Source: a virus
Length of the DNA: 51,705 bases
Strand: one strand, 5' to 3'
Virus record (IMG/VR): IMGVR_UViG_3300045921_000076
Location: 1-51,705 of that record
The notes beneath the pieces were generated by a model. The model saw only the letters and a program-made list of their open reading frames with translations. It had not been told where the DNA came from and searched no databases. Below, in pieces: positions 1-6,757 of the stretch. A program made the position numbers and the translations under genes. The first letter of the stretch is position 1. Each line of letters starts with the position of its first letter.

Positions 1-50
1 AGGTCGCCGGTTGACTTGATCTTAGCGTTGCGTGTCAGTAGTTCAGTCAT
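1..50 (-). CDS. GP88-like protein, 5' fragment (full copy at 50908-51567)
   Basis: The first 16 codons of the GP88-like gene are repeated here because the window overlaps itself. The ATG at 48-50 overlaps the TGA stop of the pentapeptide gene (ATGA), showing that the two genes are translationally adjacent in the intact genome. The rest of the gene lies at the right end of the window. Confidence 0.9.
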   Translation of the reverse strand, partial: MTELLTRNAKIKSTGD

Positions 51-189
51 GCGGTAACCACTTTTTTTAATACTGTAAGCATGTCTATGTACAGTTCGGT
101 ATCACGACGGTTGTAGTTGTTACGTTCTCCAATAGCTCTTGCATGTTCTAACCAGTAGTCGATGTCATACGGTCCTTCACAGCCTATAC
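1..189. repeat. Terminal overlap, copy 1 (matches 51518-51705)
   Basis: These 189 bases recur at the right end of the window. The copies differ at A60 versus C51577 and by one T in the following homopolymer (seven T at 62-68, six at 51579-51584). This is what a circular or terminally redundant genome gives when an assembler runs past its own start. The unique length is then about 51,517 bases. The two differences could be base-calling errors or real variants. Confidence 0.95.
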
Positions 190-532
190 TAACTTGTTTC
201 CCGTAACGTACGATGGACTGCCTAGGCATGTCAATCACTTGCAAGTCCGCGCCTATAACACCTTGCGCTGACACTAAATTGCGTATATTAGCGCCGCGTA
301 GATCTGCGCCGCTTAAATCAGCGTTGCGTAGACTAGCACCGCTTAAGGTCACACTGCGTAGGTCAGCGTAGCTTAGGTCAGCGCCGCGTATAGTAACACA
401 ACGTAGATTAGCGTTGCGTAGGTTAGCGTAGCTTAGATCGGCATTGCTTAAATCCAGTCGCTTACCAGTTGGTTCATTGTCAAGCCACTGCTTATGCAGT
501 GTTAATGCTTGTTTTAGTTCTTCGCTAGTCAT
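47..532 (-). CDS. Pentapeptide-repeat protein
   Basis: This 161-aa protein has a run of A(D/N)LXX pentapeptides from about residue 26 to 84 (for example DLSNADLSYANLRNANLR), which folds as a right-handed quadrilateral beta helix in this family. The C-terminal half, about 75 residues, is not repetitive and looks helical. Phage and plasmid members include DNA mimics such as gyrase-protecting Qnr/MfpA, but many have no known role and no partner is visible here. It follows a 47-aa gene by three bases and its stop overlaps the start of the GP88-like gene. The second, partial copy at the right end has a different C-terminus because of the homopolymer difference. Fold confident, role unknown. Confidence 0.85.
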   Translation of the reverse strand: MTSEELKQALTLHKQWLDNEPTGKRLDLSNADLSYANLRNANLRCVTIRGADLSYADLRSVTLSGASLRNADLSGADLRGANIRNLVSAQGVIGADLQVIDMPRQSIVRYGKQVSIGCEGPYDIDYWLEHARAIGERNNYNRRDTELYIDMLTVLKKVVTA

Positions 533-535
533 ATA

Positions 536-679
536 TTAGTACTCCATGTCATCGTATGAATCTATGAGACTAGTGATCTGATCTTCTACAAAAGCTTCCA
601 CCGACGTATATTTTGGATCGATTTCACCAGCTTCTACGAGTTCTTCATACATAATGTACAGTTCGTCTAAATCTCTCAT
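536..679 (-). CDS. Small acidic hypothetical protein, 47 aa
   Basis: The gene encodes MRDLDELYIMYEELVEAG and continues to 47 residues, very rich in Asp and Glu and predicted helical. A strong ribosome binding site (AAAGGAG) lies seven bases before the ATG. It sits between a 25-aa membrane peptide and the pentapeptide gene, with very short spacers, so it belongs to the leftward operon. I do not recognise a family. High acidity in an early phage protein is compatible with an inhibitor or DNA mimic, but that is speculation. Confidence 0.7.
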   Translation of the reverse strand: MRDLDELYIMYEELVEAGEIDPKYTSVEAFVEDQITSLIDSYDDMEY

Positions 680-680
680 G

Positions 681-758
681 TTAAAACTCCTTTCGTAAGA
701 TAAGATAAGCGGTTGTTGTTGCCACGATCGTTATTAGCAGTAGTATGTTTTCGTTCAT
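681..758 (-). CDS. Transmembrane micropeptide, 25 aa
   Basis: The peptide begins MNENILLLITIVATTTAYLI and ends LRKEF. It has a short acidic N-terminus, one hydrophobic stretch at residues 5-20 and a basic end, a single-pass membrane topology. It starts two bases after the previous stop, and the AAAGGAG in its last codons serves as ribosome binding site for the next gene. It resembles the 25-aa peptide at 812-889 in length, layout and seven aligned identical residues. Function unknown. Confidence 0.55.
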   Translation of the reverse strand: MNENILLLITIVATTTAYLILRKEF

Positions 759-759
759 G

Positions 760-810
760 TTATAGCTTCCAACGTGTTGCATAGTTGTTAGGTTCGTAAG
801 CGTGTAGCAT
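760..810 (-). CDS. Possible 16-aa leader or micropeptide
   Basis: The frame encodes MLHAYEPNNYATRWKL, starts one base after the preceding stop, and has GGGAG about seven bases upstream of its ATG. It lies between two membrane micropeptides with one-base gaps on each side. It may be a real micropeptide or only keeps ribosomes moving through the operon. There is no independent evidence of function. Confidence 0.35.
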   Translation of the reverse strand: MLHAYEPNNYATRWKL

Positions 811-811
811 G

Positions 812-889
812 TTACGATCTCCCTCTGTGGATGATATAGATAGCTGTTAAAAACGCGGTTATGGTTAGTACAAGCTGTGTGTCCGACAT
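812..889 (-). CDS. Transmembrane micropeptide, 25 aa
   Basis: The peptide begins MSDTQLVLTITAFLTAIYII and ends HRGRS, again an acidic N-terminus, one membrane-length hydrophobic segment and a basic C-terminus. Its start lies one base after the stop of the 73-aa gene upstream, and GGGAG lies in the last codons of that gene. Ungapped alignment with the peptide at 681-758 gives seven identities in 25, including the Tyr and Arg at the end of the membrane segment. Possible roles are holin regulation, superinfection exclusion or membrane-enzyme modulation; none is shown. Confidence 0.55.
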   Translation of the reverse strand: MSDTQLVLTITAFLTAIYIIHRGRS

Positions 890-890
890 T

Positions 891-1112
891 CTATAGTCTC
901 CCTACGTGTACGATAAAAGGGTTTTTGGTAGCCGCGATAAGCAAAGTGTCTAACGCTTTAATTGCTTTACGGTTTTGTTGAATACCCAGTAGAGATATTG
1001 CCGTTAGTAGACCTTGCTTTGAGTCCCACTTCACACTTGAGATCTTGCCGTTTGCGCTACGGTAAAGCACTTGATAGATGTCTTGTGATAAGTATCGTAC
1101 TGCTAAAGTCAT
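891..1112 (-). CDS. Hypothetical protein, 73 aa, first gene of the leftward arm
   Basis: The start at 1112 is chosen because AAAGGAGA lies six bases before it. The frame stays open upstream, but only as far as a TTG without a ribosome binding site. The protein (MTLAVRYLSQDIYQVLYRSA onward) appears to have an N-terminal beta hairpin followed by helices and a short hydrophobic C-terminus. I recognise no family. It is the promoter-proximal gene of the leftward transcription unit, a place where phages often keep early host-takeover proteins. Confidence 0.7.
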   Translation of the reverse strand: MTLAVRYLSQDIYQVLYRSANGKISSVKWDSKQGLLTAISLLGIQQNRKAIKALDTLLIAATKNPFIVHVGRL

Positions 1113-1188
1113 TGGTCGTCTCCTTTCTTCTTGCCTCACGGTTATTATTATGCATGTCATGTGCCACACAAAAAAGCCAATGATATCA

Positions 1189-1200
1189 ACTGTGGCGGGG
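1189..1200 (-). promoter_or_regulatory. 12-bp shared upstream motif (ACTGTGGCGGGG / CCCCGCCACAGT)
   Basis: The exact 12-mer occurs here and again at 47775-47786. Both sites lie in the longest gene-free stretches of the leftward arm, upstream of leftward genes. On the minus strand this copy is preceded by TTGACG and TTTTAG, words also seen in the two consensus promoters at 1928 and 47723. It may be a leftward promoter part or a regulator site. Confidence 0.45.
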
Positions 1201-1369
1201 ACTAAAATCGTCAACAACTTGTGCAGCAAGAGCGGTAAGTATGCGGGATGCAAGTGAATCTAAGGATTAGACAGTAGTGTTTAAGGATTGTACGAAAGAC
1301 ACTGCTGCAAGCCGCCACATACGGGCAAGCTGCCACTGCCGCCACGTGTGAGCAGTCGTAAGCGTGTGA

Positions 1370-1462
1370 CAAGCGGGTAACGAGCAGTGACAAGCGCTGG
1401 CAAGCGCTGGCAAGCAGTGGCAAGCAGTGACAAGCGCAGACAAGTGATAACAAGCGCTAACA
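1370..1462. repeat. Phased 10-bp direct repeats (about nine units, CAAGCNNTRR)
   Basis: Units begin at 1381, 1391, 1401, 1411, 1421, 1431, 1441 and 1451, with a degenerate unit at about 1370. CAAGCGCTGG occurs twice in succession, and variants include CAAGCAGTGG, CAAGCAGTGA and CAAGCGCTAA. The 10-bp period puts each unit on the same face of the helix. This resembles iterons or a cooperative binding array, and AT-rich sequence (CAATATATCA) follows directly. Confidence 0.85.
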
Positions 1463-1583
1463 ATATATCACACGCACATGCATCCATCCACACGCGCCCG
1501 TACCCATACTAGCACCGCACGTGCCAGCATGTACCACACGTGTCAGCTTACAAGCATGCCACAAGTGGGGTTGACGGGGGCTT

Positions 1584-1603
1584 GCGGGTGATTGATTACC
1601 CGC
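1584..1603. other. GC-rich hairpin (GCGGGT / ACCCGC, 8-nt loop)
   Basis: A 6-bp stem, GCGGGT at 1584-1589 and ACCCGC at 1598-1603, encloses GATTGATT. It lies between G-rich and C-rich blocks in the control region. No T-run follows on either strand, so it is more likely a structural or protein-binding element than a terminator. Confidence 0.5.
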
Positions 1604-1762
1604 TCCACACCCGGGGGCTATACCACGTTTAGGCACTTGTGACTTGCGTGCTTGCCGGCGTGCCCGTCACTGTAAATTTTCGCTACTGTGGAGGGGGGTG
1701 TCCCGCGGAGGTAACACAGTGACTTCATTACGCAAAAGTGGGAAGTGTGTTATGTAAGTTTT

Positions 1763-1775
1763 TGTAAATTTTACA
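1763..1775. promoter_or_regulatory. Palindromic operator candidate TGTAAA-T-TTTACA
   Basis: A perfect 6-bp inverted repeat with a one-base centre. A partial copy (CTGTAAATTTT) lies about 95 bases upstream, ending near 1680. Spacing and symmetry fit a small dimeric repressor, but no obvious HTH repressor gene was identified in the window. Confidence 0.45.
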
Positions 1776-1927
1776 GCGCCTTCTTATCGACCATCCCACG
1801 ACCCTACCCACCTCAACAACGCGTCTTAAAATCGCCGCTAGACACCTTTAACTTAACGTTAGCGCTAGTCTAGTGTCCGCGCGCGTACTAATAGTAACAT
1901 ACTTCTCACTGACTTGTAATTTTACTG

Positions 1928-1955
1928 TTGACAACTTTTAGGTACCAATTATAAT
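1928..1955 (+). promoter_or_regulatory. Consensus sigma70 promoter, rightward
   Basis: TTGACA at 1928-1933 and TATAAT at 1950-1955 match the bacterial consensus exactly, with a 16-base spacer. It points toward the late arm beginning at 2243. Spacer and downstream bases (TTTTAG, then GTAA..AGG after the -10) are shared with the promoter at 47723-47750, suggesting common descent or regulation. Confidence 0.85.
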
Positions 1956-2242
1956 CGTAACTAGGGAACACGCAAGATCGCTAACGCTTGCACTAACAAA
2001 CGACGCATGAACGCTCGCTCTCCACACGTGCCGGCATGCAGACTCGTAACGCAGTGTAACGATTGCGCTAACTAGCGGGGGACACATGATAACGCTAGAT
2101 ATATATATACCCGCCACCGCTTAGCAAGCACAAACGTTAATGCATGTTCAAGTAAAGCATATGCATGCAAAGCGTTAGCGCTCGTGCGTTAGCGAGCGTG
2201 TAGAAAAGAGCTAGCTCGAACACTTAAGTAGGAGTGTGTTCA

Positions 2243-2455
2243 ATGCGACACATAGTAACTTTACGACTAACAGACGGCTCCGAAGCAACACTTCCCATGC
2301 TTAGTCTACCACCCGTTATAAGCATAGGCAGTGCTAGACAAAGCTCATCTCCCCTAGCAGACACTTCTATTCTTCCGTTTACAAACAAAACCTTTGCTCG
2401 CATAAACGATACTCTGGTATATGAAGAAGTAGGAGACACTAACGATGACGTTTAA
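2243..2455 (+). CDS. Hypothetical protein, 70 aa, first late-arm gene
   Basis: The ATG at 2243 is preferred over the GTG at 2234 because TAGGAG lies eight bases before the ATG. The protein (MRHIVTLRLTDGSEATLPML onward) looks like a small beta protein followed by a polar tail. It overlaps the start of the terminase small subunit candidate by 11 bases. No family recognised. Confidence 0.65.
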   Translation: MRHIVTLRLTDGSEATLPMLSLPPVISIGSARQSSSPLADTSILPFTNKTFARINDTLVYEEVGDTNDDV

Positions 2456-2888
2456 TCCTAGTTTGCCACAATCAAAATTTAAAGCTTCTTTGTATGCTAA
2501 GCATCCTAAAATCGTGGTTAGCGAACTAACCCCACAACAGTTACAAACCTTAACCAACAACCGTAGCGTTGTTAAATGGGCAGAACAAGAAGGCTTCCTT
2601 GAGTGGCTAGGCGAAAAAGACACCGTTAGACGGCTGTTAGAAGCCACGTCAGAATCCGCCGTAGCTTGTCTTATGAGTATTGTAACCGAAACAGACGTTG
2701 GACCTGCCGGTCGAGTTACCGCAGCTAATCAAGTAGCAGCAGCTCGATTGATCCTTGAATACGCGGGCTTCACTCCCCCATCCCACAAGGTAGTGGAGTA
2801 CCGCGACAAGGACATAGAAAAGATGACCGAAACAGAACTAAAGGATTTTATTGCAACAAATTTAAAGCTTGTCAAGCCGTCCGCGTAA
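2445..2888 (+). CDS. Putative terminase small subunit
   Basis: This 147-aa mainly helical protein shows the layout seen in phage small terminases: a polar N-terminus, a central pair of helices including RRLLEATSESAVACLMSI and GRVTAANQVAAARLILEYAG, and a C-terminal acidic ELKDFI segment. The protein would recognise viral DNA and load the large subunit. Unusually, the large terminase is over 5 kb downstream rather than next to it. AGGAG lies about ten bases upstream of the ATG. The call rests on pattern and position; another DNA-binding role is possible. Confidence 0.5.
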   Translation: MTFNPSLPQSKFKASLYAKHPKIVVSELTPQQLQTLTNNRSVVKWAEQEGFLEWLGEKDTVRRLLEATSESAVACLMSIVTETDVGPAGRVTAANQVAAARLILEYAGFTPPSHKVVEYRDKDIEKMTETELKDFIATNLKLVKPSA

Positions 2889-2928
2889 AGGTATAGTGTT
2901 TAGGTAGGACTAGAGGAGGCTTGTTGCC

Positions 2929-3339
2929 ATGACAAGATCACGCAGTATTATTGCCGATATAGAGTTTCCTCTTGGACCAAAGCCTATACGAATTGAGTTT
3001 GTAAAGTCCCTAAAAGATCCAGATTGTGAAGACGGCGGGCAAATGTTTGGTCACACACTGATGGACGACAACCTTATCCAAATAAACGTTCGTGAACACA
3101 CTAGTTTAGACCACATCTGCTCAACACTGTTTCACGAGCTTATACATGCGTACTTTAACATAACTGGACAGAATCAAACTTTGTCTTATGAACAAGAAGA
3201 ATCCATCGTACGTATGCTAGAATCAATGTTGTTTTGGTTGGTCGACAAACAGCTATTGACTTCTCTACTTCCATGCGATAAATTGATTCCATACTTAAAG
3301 CGAGGTGCCCGTGTCAAACTCTCAGCTCGCAACAGTTAA
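2929..3339 (+). CDS. Putative zinc metallopeptidase-like protein (HELIH)
   Basis: The 136-aa protein carries HELIH at residues 69-73, the HExxH zinc signature, in FHELIHAYFN, with glutamates about 17 residues later (YEQEESIVRML) as possible third ligands, an SprT/gluzincin-like layout. There is no signal peptide. Similar small HExxH proteins are frequent in phage structural regions, where substrates are unknown. GAGGAGG precedes the ATG. Its end overlaps the next gene by 29 bases. Confidence 0.6.
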   Translation: MTRSRSIIADIEFPLGPKPIRIEFVKSLKDPDCEDGGQMFGHTLMDDNLIQINVREHTSLDHICSTLFHELIHAYFNITGQNQTLSYEQEESIVRMLESMLFWLVDKQLLTSLLPCDKLIPYLKRGARVKLSARNS

Positions 3340-3955
3340 CGCAGGCAGAACACTTGTTCTGTTTGATGGCACGCTAACAGGCAACGCTACCAAGACTGTG
3401 AACTTTGTTTTACACGCAGATACGCTACTGCTATCGGTGTTTGTTCGATCGGTTGCTAACTCCGTTACTGTAAGTTGCGACACGTTTACGCTAGAGGGCG
3501 AAGCAAGCGAAGTCATCTTGTTTCCGGCAGTATCGGCACCAACAACCGAACTCATACTTAAAAAAGCAGCTGTTGCTTTAGCTAACTGTAAGTTAAAAAT
3601 AAACCACACCGCCAACTGCGAACTTCAAGTAGTGGCTAAAGGTTTGACAGCAGGAGAACTAAACACAAGGATCCTGTCTGCTAACACCGCAACAGCGTAC
3701 AGCGCATCTGTTACGAACACCGCAGCAGTGTTAATCCCCGCGACGCTCTTTGACCGTAGCGGCTTAGTAATTAAAAACACTTCGTCAGCCAGCGTATATA
3801 TCGGATTTAGTCTCGCAGAAGCTACGATAGCAGGCGGTTGGTTACTGACACAAAACGAATCACTTAGTATCGACCTTGCTGCAGGGCAAGCGGTATTTGC
3901 TGTGCGTGCAACCCCGGGTACATCGGACATACGAATTATTGAGGCAATGGCGTAG
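3311..3955 (+). CDS. Virion-type beta protein with C-terminal DIRIxE domain
   Basis: The GTG at 3311 is preferred because GCGAGG lies just upstream; an earlier GTG at 3305 overlaps that site. The 214-aa product is rich in Thr, Ala, Ser and Val and looks all-beta. Residues from about 150 form a domain (GLVIKNTSSASVYIGFS ... SDIRIIEAMA) that recurs in the genes at 4317-5102 and 5323-5631 and more distantly at 3958-4296. Location among head genes and composition suggest a capsid decoration, head fibre or minor tail role; this is inference. Confidence 0.6.
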   Translation: MSNSQLATVNAGRTLVLFDGTLTGNATKTVNFVLHADTLLLSVFVRSVANSVTVSCDTFTLEGEASEVILFPAVSAPTTELILKKAAVALANCKLKINHTANCELQVVAKGLTAGELNTRILSANTATAYSASVTNTAAVLIPATLFDRSGLVIKNTSSASVYIGFSLAEATIAGGWLLTQNESLSIDLAAGQAVFAVRATPGTSDIRIIEAMA

Positions 3956-3957
3956 TC

Positions 3958-4296
3958 ATGGCAACAATAACCGTAGGTGGTGGCTCAACAAGCAGTGGTG
4001 GTGGTAATAACAACGATATTATATTTACGACTGGCGTAACTAGTAGACCGGTTATCACCTTAGCGGACACAGAACAAACTTTAAGCTTGCCTATTGGTAC
4101 AAAAGCGTTTATGTTAAAGAATGTAGGCAACGTTTCAGTGCGCTACGCTTATACTAGTGGTGGGACGGCTTCTGCCTACGTTACACTTGCGCCACACGCG
4201 AGTAAGTGGATAGACAAACTAGACGCAACTGCGCGATTTATTTATGTAAGATCTAGTGTAGCTGGTCATCAGCTAGAACTAGAGTATTGGGTTTAA
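3958..4296 (+). CDS. Small virion-type beta protein
   Basis: The 112-aa product begins with a Gly/Ser-rich linker (GGGSTSSGGGNNN), followed by a beta domain (AFMLKNVGNVSVRYAYTSGG) similar in layout to the C-terminal domains of its neighbours. It starts two bases after the preceding stop. The flexible N-terminus plus single domain suggests a small decoration or adhesin-type subunit. No enzymatic motif is visible. Confidence 0.55.
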   Translation: MATITVGGGSTSSGGGNNNDIIFTTGVTSRPVITLADTEQTLSLPIGTKAFMLKNVGNVSVRYAYTSGGTASAYVTLAPHASKWIDKLDATARFIYVRSSVAGHQLELEYWV

Positions 4297-4316
4297 CTAA
4301 CTAAAAGGAGAGATTA

Positions 4317-5102
4317 ATGATTAGTAAGGACAAGTTAGGTTTTGATGTAACCGACACCGACACTATTGCCGCTAGCGACAGCGTCGGTGCGTTTTTACGA
4401 GCTAGCGACGGCACGCTGTTGACGCACACTGACGTGAGTGGTAAAAAGGCACTGGACGTTAACATTGCTAACTCAGTGACCACAATCAACGCCGCTAACT
4501 TTGCTGAAGACTCAGCACACACCTCAGGCGCTATCGGTACGCACATACTTGCGGTACGTAACGACACCGAAGGATCGCTAGTATCTACCGACGGGGATTA
4601 CGGTTCTTTGCAATTAGACGCATCTGGTCGCCTTCGTGTTTTGCAGCGAGCTTTATCTAACAGCTCGGATTCAGTCGCTGCTGTGCAATCAGGTACTTGG
4701 ACAATCGACTCGATTACAAACCCTGTACCAGTTGCCATAGACCATGCAAACGACAGCATCAAAATCGGCGACGGTACAAACTTCTTGGCGTTTGTTGGCT
4801 CCACAGGTATTGCACGTACGGCTGACTATCACACAGCAGCTGCTAACTCAGCTATCAGCATTAACAACACGTCAGGTGGAACCGCTCTCGTTGCGTCTCC
4901 CCTAGCAAACCGAACTAGCATGTTTGTGCAAAACCTCGGCAACAAGGCAGTGTTCTTGGGCGTTGGCACCGTAACCAGTGCAAACGGTTTGCGTTTGTCT
5001 CCCGGCTCGGTTTTTGAAGCACGCATTGGCGCTGCTCTTAACCTTAAGGCTATTTCACAAGATGCCTCTGCTCAAGACATTCGAGTACTCGAACTAGCAT
5101 AA
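4317..5102 (+). CDS. Virion-type protein with GDYGSLQLD motif and C-terminal DIRVxE domain
   Basis: The 261-aa protein contains the stretch LAVRND ... GDYGSLQLDASGRLRV (about residues 80-104), a pattern common in minor virion proteins of tailed phages. It ends in the shared domain MFVQNLGNKAVFLGVG ... QDIRVLELA. AAGGAGA lies just before the ATG. It probably forms part of the particle surface. Function inferred from composition and neighbours only. Confidence 0.6.
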   Translation: MISKDKLGFDVTDTDTIAASDSVGAFLRASDGTLLTHTDVSGKKALDVNIANSVTTINAANFAEDSAHTSGAIGTHILAVRNDTEGSLVSTDGDYGSLQLDASGRLRVLQRALSNSSDSVAAVQSGTWTIDSITNPVPVAIDHANDSIKIGDGTNFLAFVGSTGIARTADYHTAAANSAISINNTSGGTALVASPLANRTSMFVQNLGNKAVFLGVGTVTSANGLRLSPGSVFEARIGAALNLKAISQDASAQDIRVLELA

Positions 5103-5115
5103 GGATAATTTTTAA

Positions 5116-5316
5116 ATGTTTACTAAAGATGATGTTGTAAAAGCCGACAAGTTCGCGCAGATTCTCTCCAAAGCCAAGTTTGACATGTCGGTGTCAGACT
5201 GGCTTTTGTTTCATCAACAGCTGATCTGGTATAACCAGTTAATCAAGCGTATACAAGATCATGTGTTTGAACCGGTAAAAATTACCGAAGATGAACCTAA
5301 AAAGTCAAAGAAGTAG
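5116..5316 (+). CDS. Hypothetical protein, 66 aa, helical with basic tail
   Basis: A small, mainly helical protein (MFTKDDVVKADKFAQILSKA onward) that ends in an acidic patch and a lysine-rich tail (EDEPKKSKK). AAGGAT precedes the ATG. It sits between two virion-type beta-domain genes and could be a chaperone or assembly factor for them, but nothing in the sequence proves this. Confidence 0.55.
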   Translation: MFTKDDVVKADKFAQILSKAKFDMSVSDWLLFHQQLIWYNQLIKRIQDHVFEPVKITEDEPKKSKK

Positions 5317-5322
5317 TATCAT

Positions 5323-5631
5323 ATGAGTATTACTTATAACCCAGATCGTATAGACGTTTTAGATACTGAGGGAGTATTTGCAGCGCTCACAGTAACTACA
5401 ACACCTGTCGAAGCTAAAGTGGGCGCAAATCCACTGACAGCTAGACAAGTCTTAGTTTTGCAACCTAAAGATCGTGATATCTTTTATGGGTTCAGCAACA
5501 CGGTCACAGCATCAACGGGCATTGAACTTTTTAGAGATCAAACTATCTCCTTACCTGTAGGACCTAGTGTTAGAGTATGGTTAGTAGCATCAAGCGGTTC
5601 ACGTAACATTCGCATACAGGAAATCGCATGA
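5323..5631 (+). CDS. Small virion-type protein, DIRIxE-family domain
   Basis: Most of this 102-aa protein is the shared beta domain: VLVLQPKDRDIFYGFSNTVT ... RNIRIQEIA. The C-terminal pattern (S/Q/R)-(D/N)-I-R-(I/V)-x-E-x-A aligns with those of the genes at 3311 and 4317. It overlaps the following gene by four bases (ATGA). The ribosome binding site is weak, so translation may be coupled to the gene before it. Confidence 0.6.
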   Translation: MSITYNPDRIDVLDTEGVFAALTVTTTPVEAKVGANPLTARQVLVLQPKDRDIFYGFSNTVTASTGIELFRDQTISLPVGPSVRVWLVASSGSRNIRIQEIA

Positions 5632-6113
5632 AACCTCTTACGATCTCACCTGTAGCGAGATCAGTACCATTTGACCCTACAAACACAGAGTTTACGTCGA
5701 CTGTTCGTACCGTACAGGAAGCCTTAGAACAAGCCGTCTTGTTTGGCGCGCGGTTTCAAGCTGCTGAATCTCTAAATGATAGTACCACAACGTCGCTGAC
5801 TGTATGGTCTACTAAAGTTACTTTAACACCCTCTTCAGCCTTACTACAGGGAAATTATTTACTTTTGTATGTGTGCACTGCAACCGCTGGAACTAACAGA
5901 GAAGTTGACGTTCGTGTGCGTCAAAACAACACGACCCTGTTTGAAGTTCGAGAATCTGTCGTCCGAAATCAAGGATCAAATACAATCTCTGGGTTCGTGC
6001 CCCTTACATCAGTGTCAGGCACACCTACGTTTACGTTAGAATTTAAAGTAGGCGGAACAGCAACAACTGTCACGGTGTCTAACGCCAGGCTTGTACTGTG
6101 GAGAATAGCTTGA
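5628..6113 (+). CDS. Virion-type beta protein, 161 aa
   Basis: The N-terminus contains TVRTVQEALEQAV, a helix resembling the VQxALE helices seen near the N-termini of phage fibre and head-protein subunits. The rest is beta-rich with many Thr and Val and ends in a VSNARLVLWRIA strand, as in lectin-like or tail-fibre domains. It overlaps both neighbours by a few bases. Probably a structural protein. Confidence 0.55.
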   Translation: MKPLTISPVARSVPFDPTNTEFTSTVRTVQEALEQAVLFGARFQAAESLNDSTTTSLTVWSTKVTLTPSSALLQGNYLLLYVCTATAGTNREVDVRVRQNNTTLFEVRESVVRNQGSNTISGFVPLTSVSGTPTFTLEFKVGGTATTVTVSNARLVLWRIA

Positions 6114-6700
6114 TGAGTTCTTACAACTTTACCAAAATAGTGGCTGTTGACAGACTTATGCACGAGATTCGCCAGTCACCAATTATTATTGCCTTAGACT
6201 ACATCACTCTAAACGGCGACGACCTCACTATCGTGTTTAAAGCCGATCTTCCGTATACCGATCAAGGACTTTTATCCGACTTAGTAACCGACCACGTTGC
6301 TACACCGCTACCTACCAACGACCGTACCCTAGTTAAACCCAGCGCATTTGCAGATCCAGAAGGAAGGCGAGCTAGACTTTACGGCACGCATTTTTTAACA
6401 TGTGCTGCAAATTCTGAGGTGTCACAAACCTATACACTTACCGCCGACAGGTTAATGGACGGTGCGGAATACATCTGCAGTGGAGGACAGTTAGGCGACT
6501 ACGTCGACTTCGAGGTTATACATCCCACGATTGGTGTAGTGGACGCTTTCTGCGCAAGATGGTATGTTGCTGAAGGTCGATCTTTGTATAAGCTGTATCC
6601 TGCGTTTATACCTGCTGGCTTAGGCATAAAAGTCACATATCATAATACTGGTAGCAATAACGCTATGATGGCTTTAAACGTGATGCTACACTCAGTGTAG
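6113..6700 (+). CDS. Putative structural protein, 195 aa
   Basis: The ATG at 6113 overlaps the preceding stop (TGATG) and has GGAGA eight bases upstream, so it is preferred over the GTG at 6098. The C-terminal half (ADRLMDGAEYICSGGQLGDY onward) looks like a beta-sandwich. No catalytic motif is obvious. Position and composition suggest another minor virion protein. Confidence 0.5.
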   Translation: MSSYNFTKIVAVDRLMHEIRQSPIIIALDYITLNGDDLTIVFKADLPYTDQGLLSDLVTDHVATPLPTNDRTLVKPSAFADPEGRRARLYGTHFLTCAANSEVSQTYTLTADRLMDGAEYICSGGQLGDYVDFEVIHPTIGVVDAFCARWYVAEGRSLYKLYPAFIPAGLGIKVTYHNTGSNNAMMALNVMLHSV

Positions 6701-6757
6701 GGTAACAGTCCACTAGTAATAATATCGGAGACTTACGTTCGTATAGAGGTAAAGCGC

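Larger units (their letters stand above)
1454..2195. repeat. Dispersed GTTAGC(G) words
   Basis: The core GTTAGC or its complement, usually flanked by GCG or GCGC, occurs at 1454-1461, 1858-1865, 1980-1987, 2065-2072, 2174-2181 and 2188-2195. The last two sit close together just before the first late gene. They could be binding sites for a phage or host regulator or an origin protein. Confidence 0.5.
1113..2242. other. Divergent control region, about 1.1 kb, probable origin and promoters
   Basis: No convincing gene lies here; open frames at 1211-1493 are by-products of the 10-bp repeats. The stretch separates the leftward and rightward arms and contains a decameric repeat array, a hairpin, a TGTAAA palindrome, a consensus rightward promoter, a copy of a 12-bp motif shared with 47.78 kb, several CACGTG-like words (for example 1344-1349 and 2024-2029) and dispersed GTTAGC words. 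A replication origin combined with early/late transcription control is the natural inference. Confidence 0.7.

Noticed and set aside
1113-1253. Upstream extension of the 73-aa gene encoding a hydrophobic segment
   Set aside because: It would need a TTG start without a ribosome binding site, while the ATG at 1112 has AAAGGAGA at good spacing.
1370-1462. CRISPR-like array
   Set aside because: Units are contiguous 10-mers without spacers; it is an iteron-like array.
1211-1493. Two open frames on the minus strand with repeated Cys/Leu/Ser content
   Set aside because: They read through the 10-bp repeats, have no ribosome binding site, and their repetitive sequence reflects the DNA repeats.
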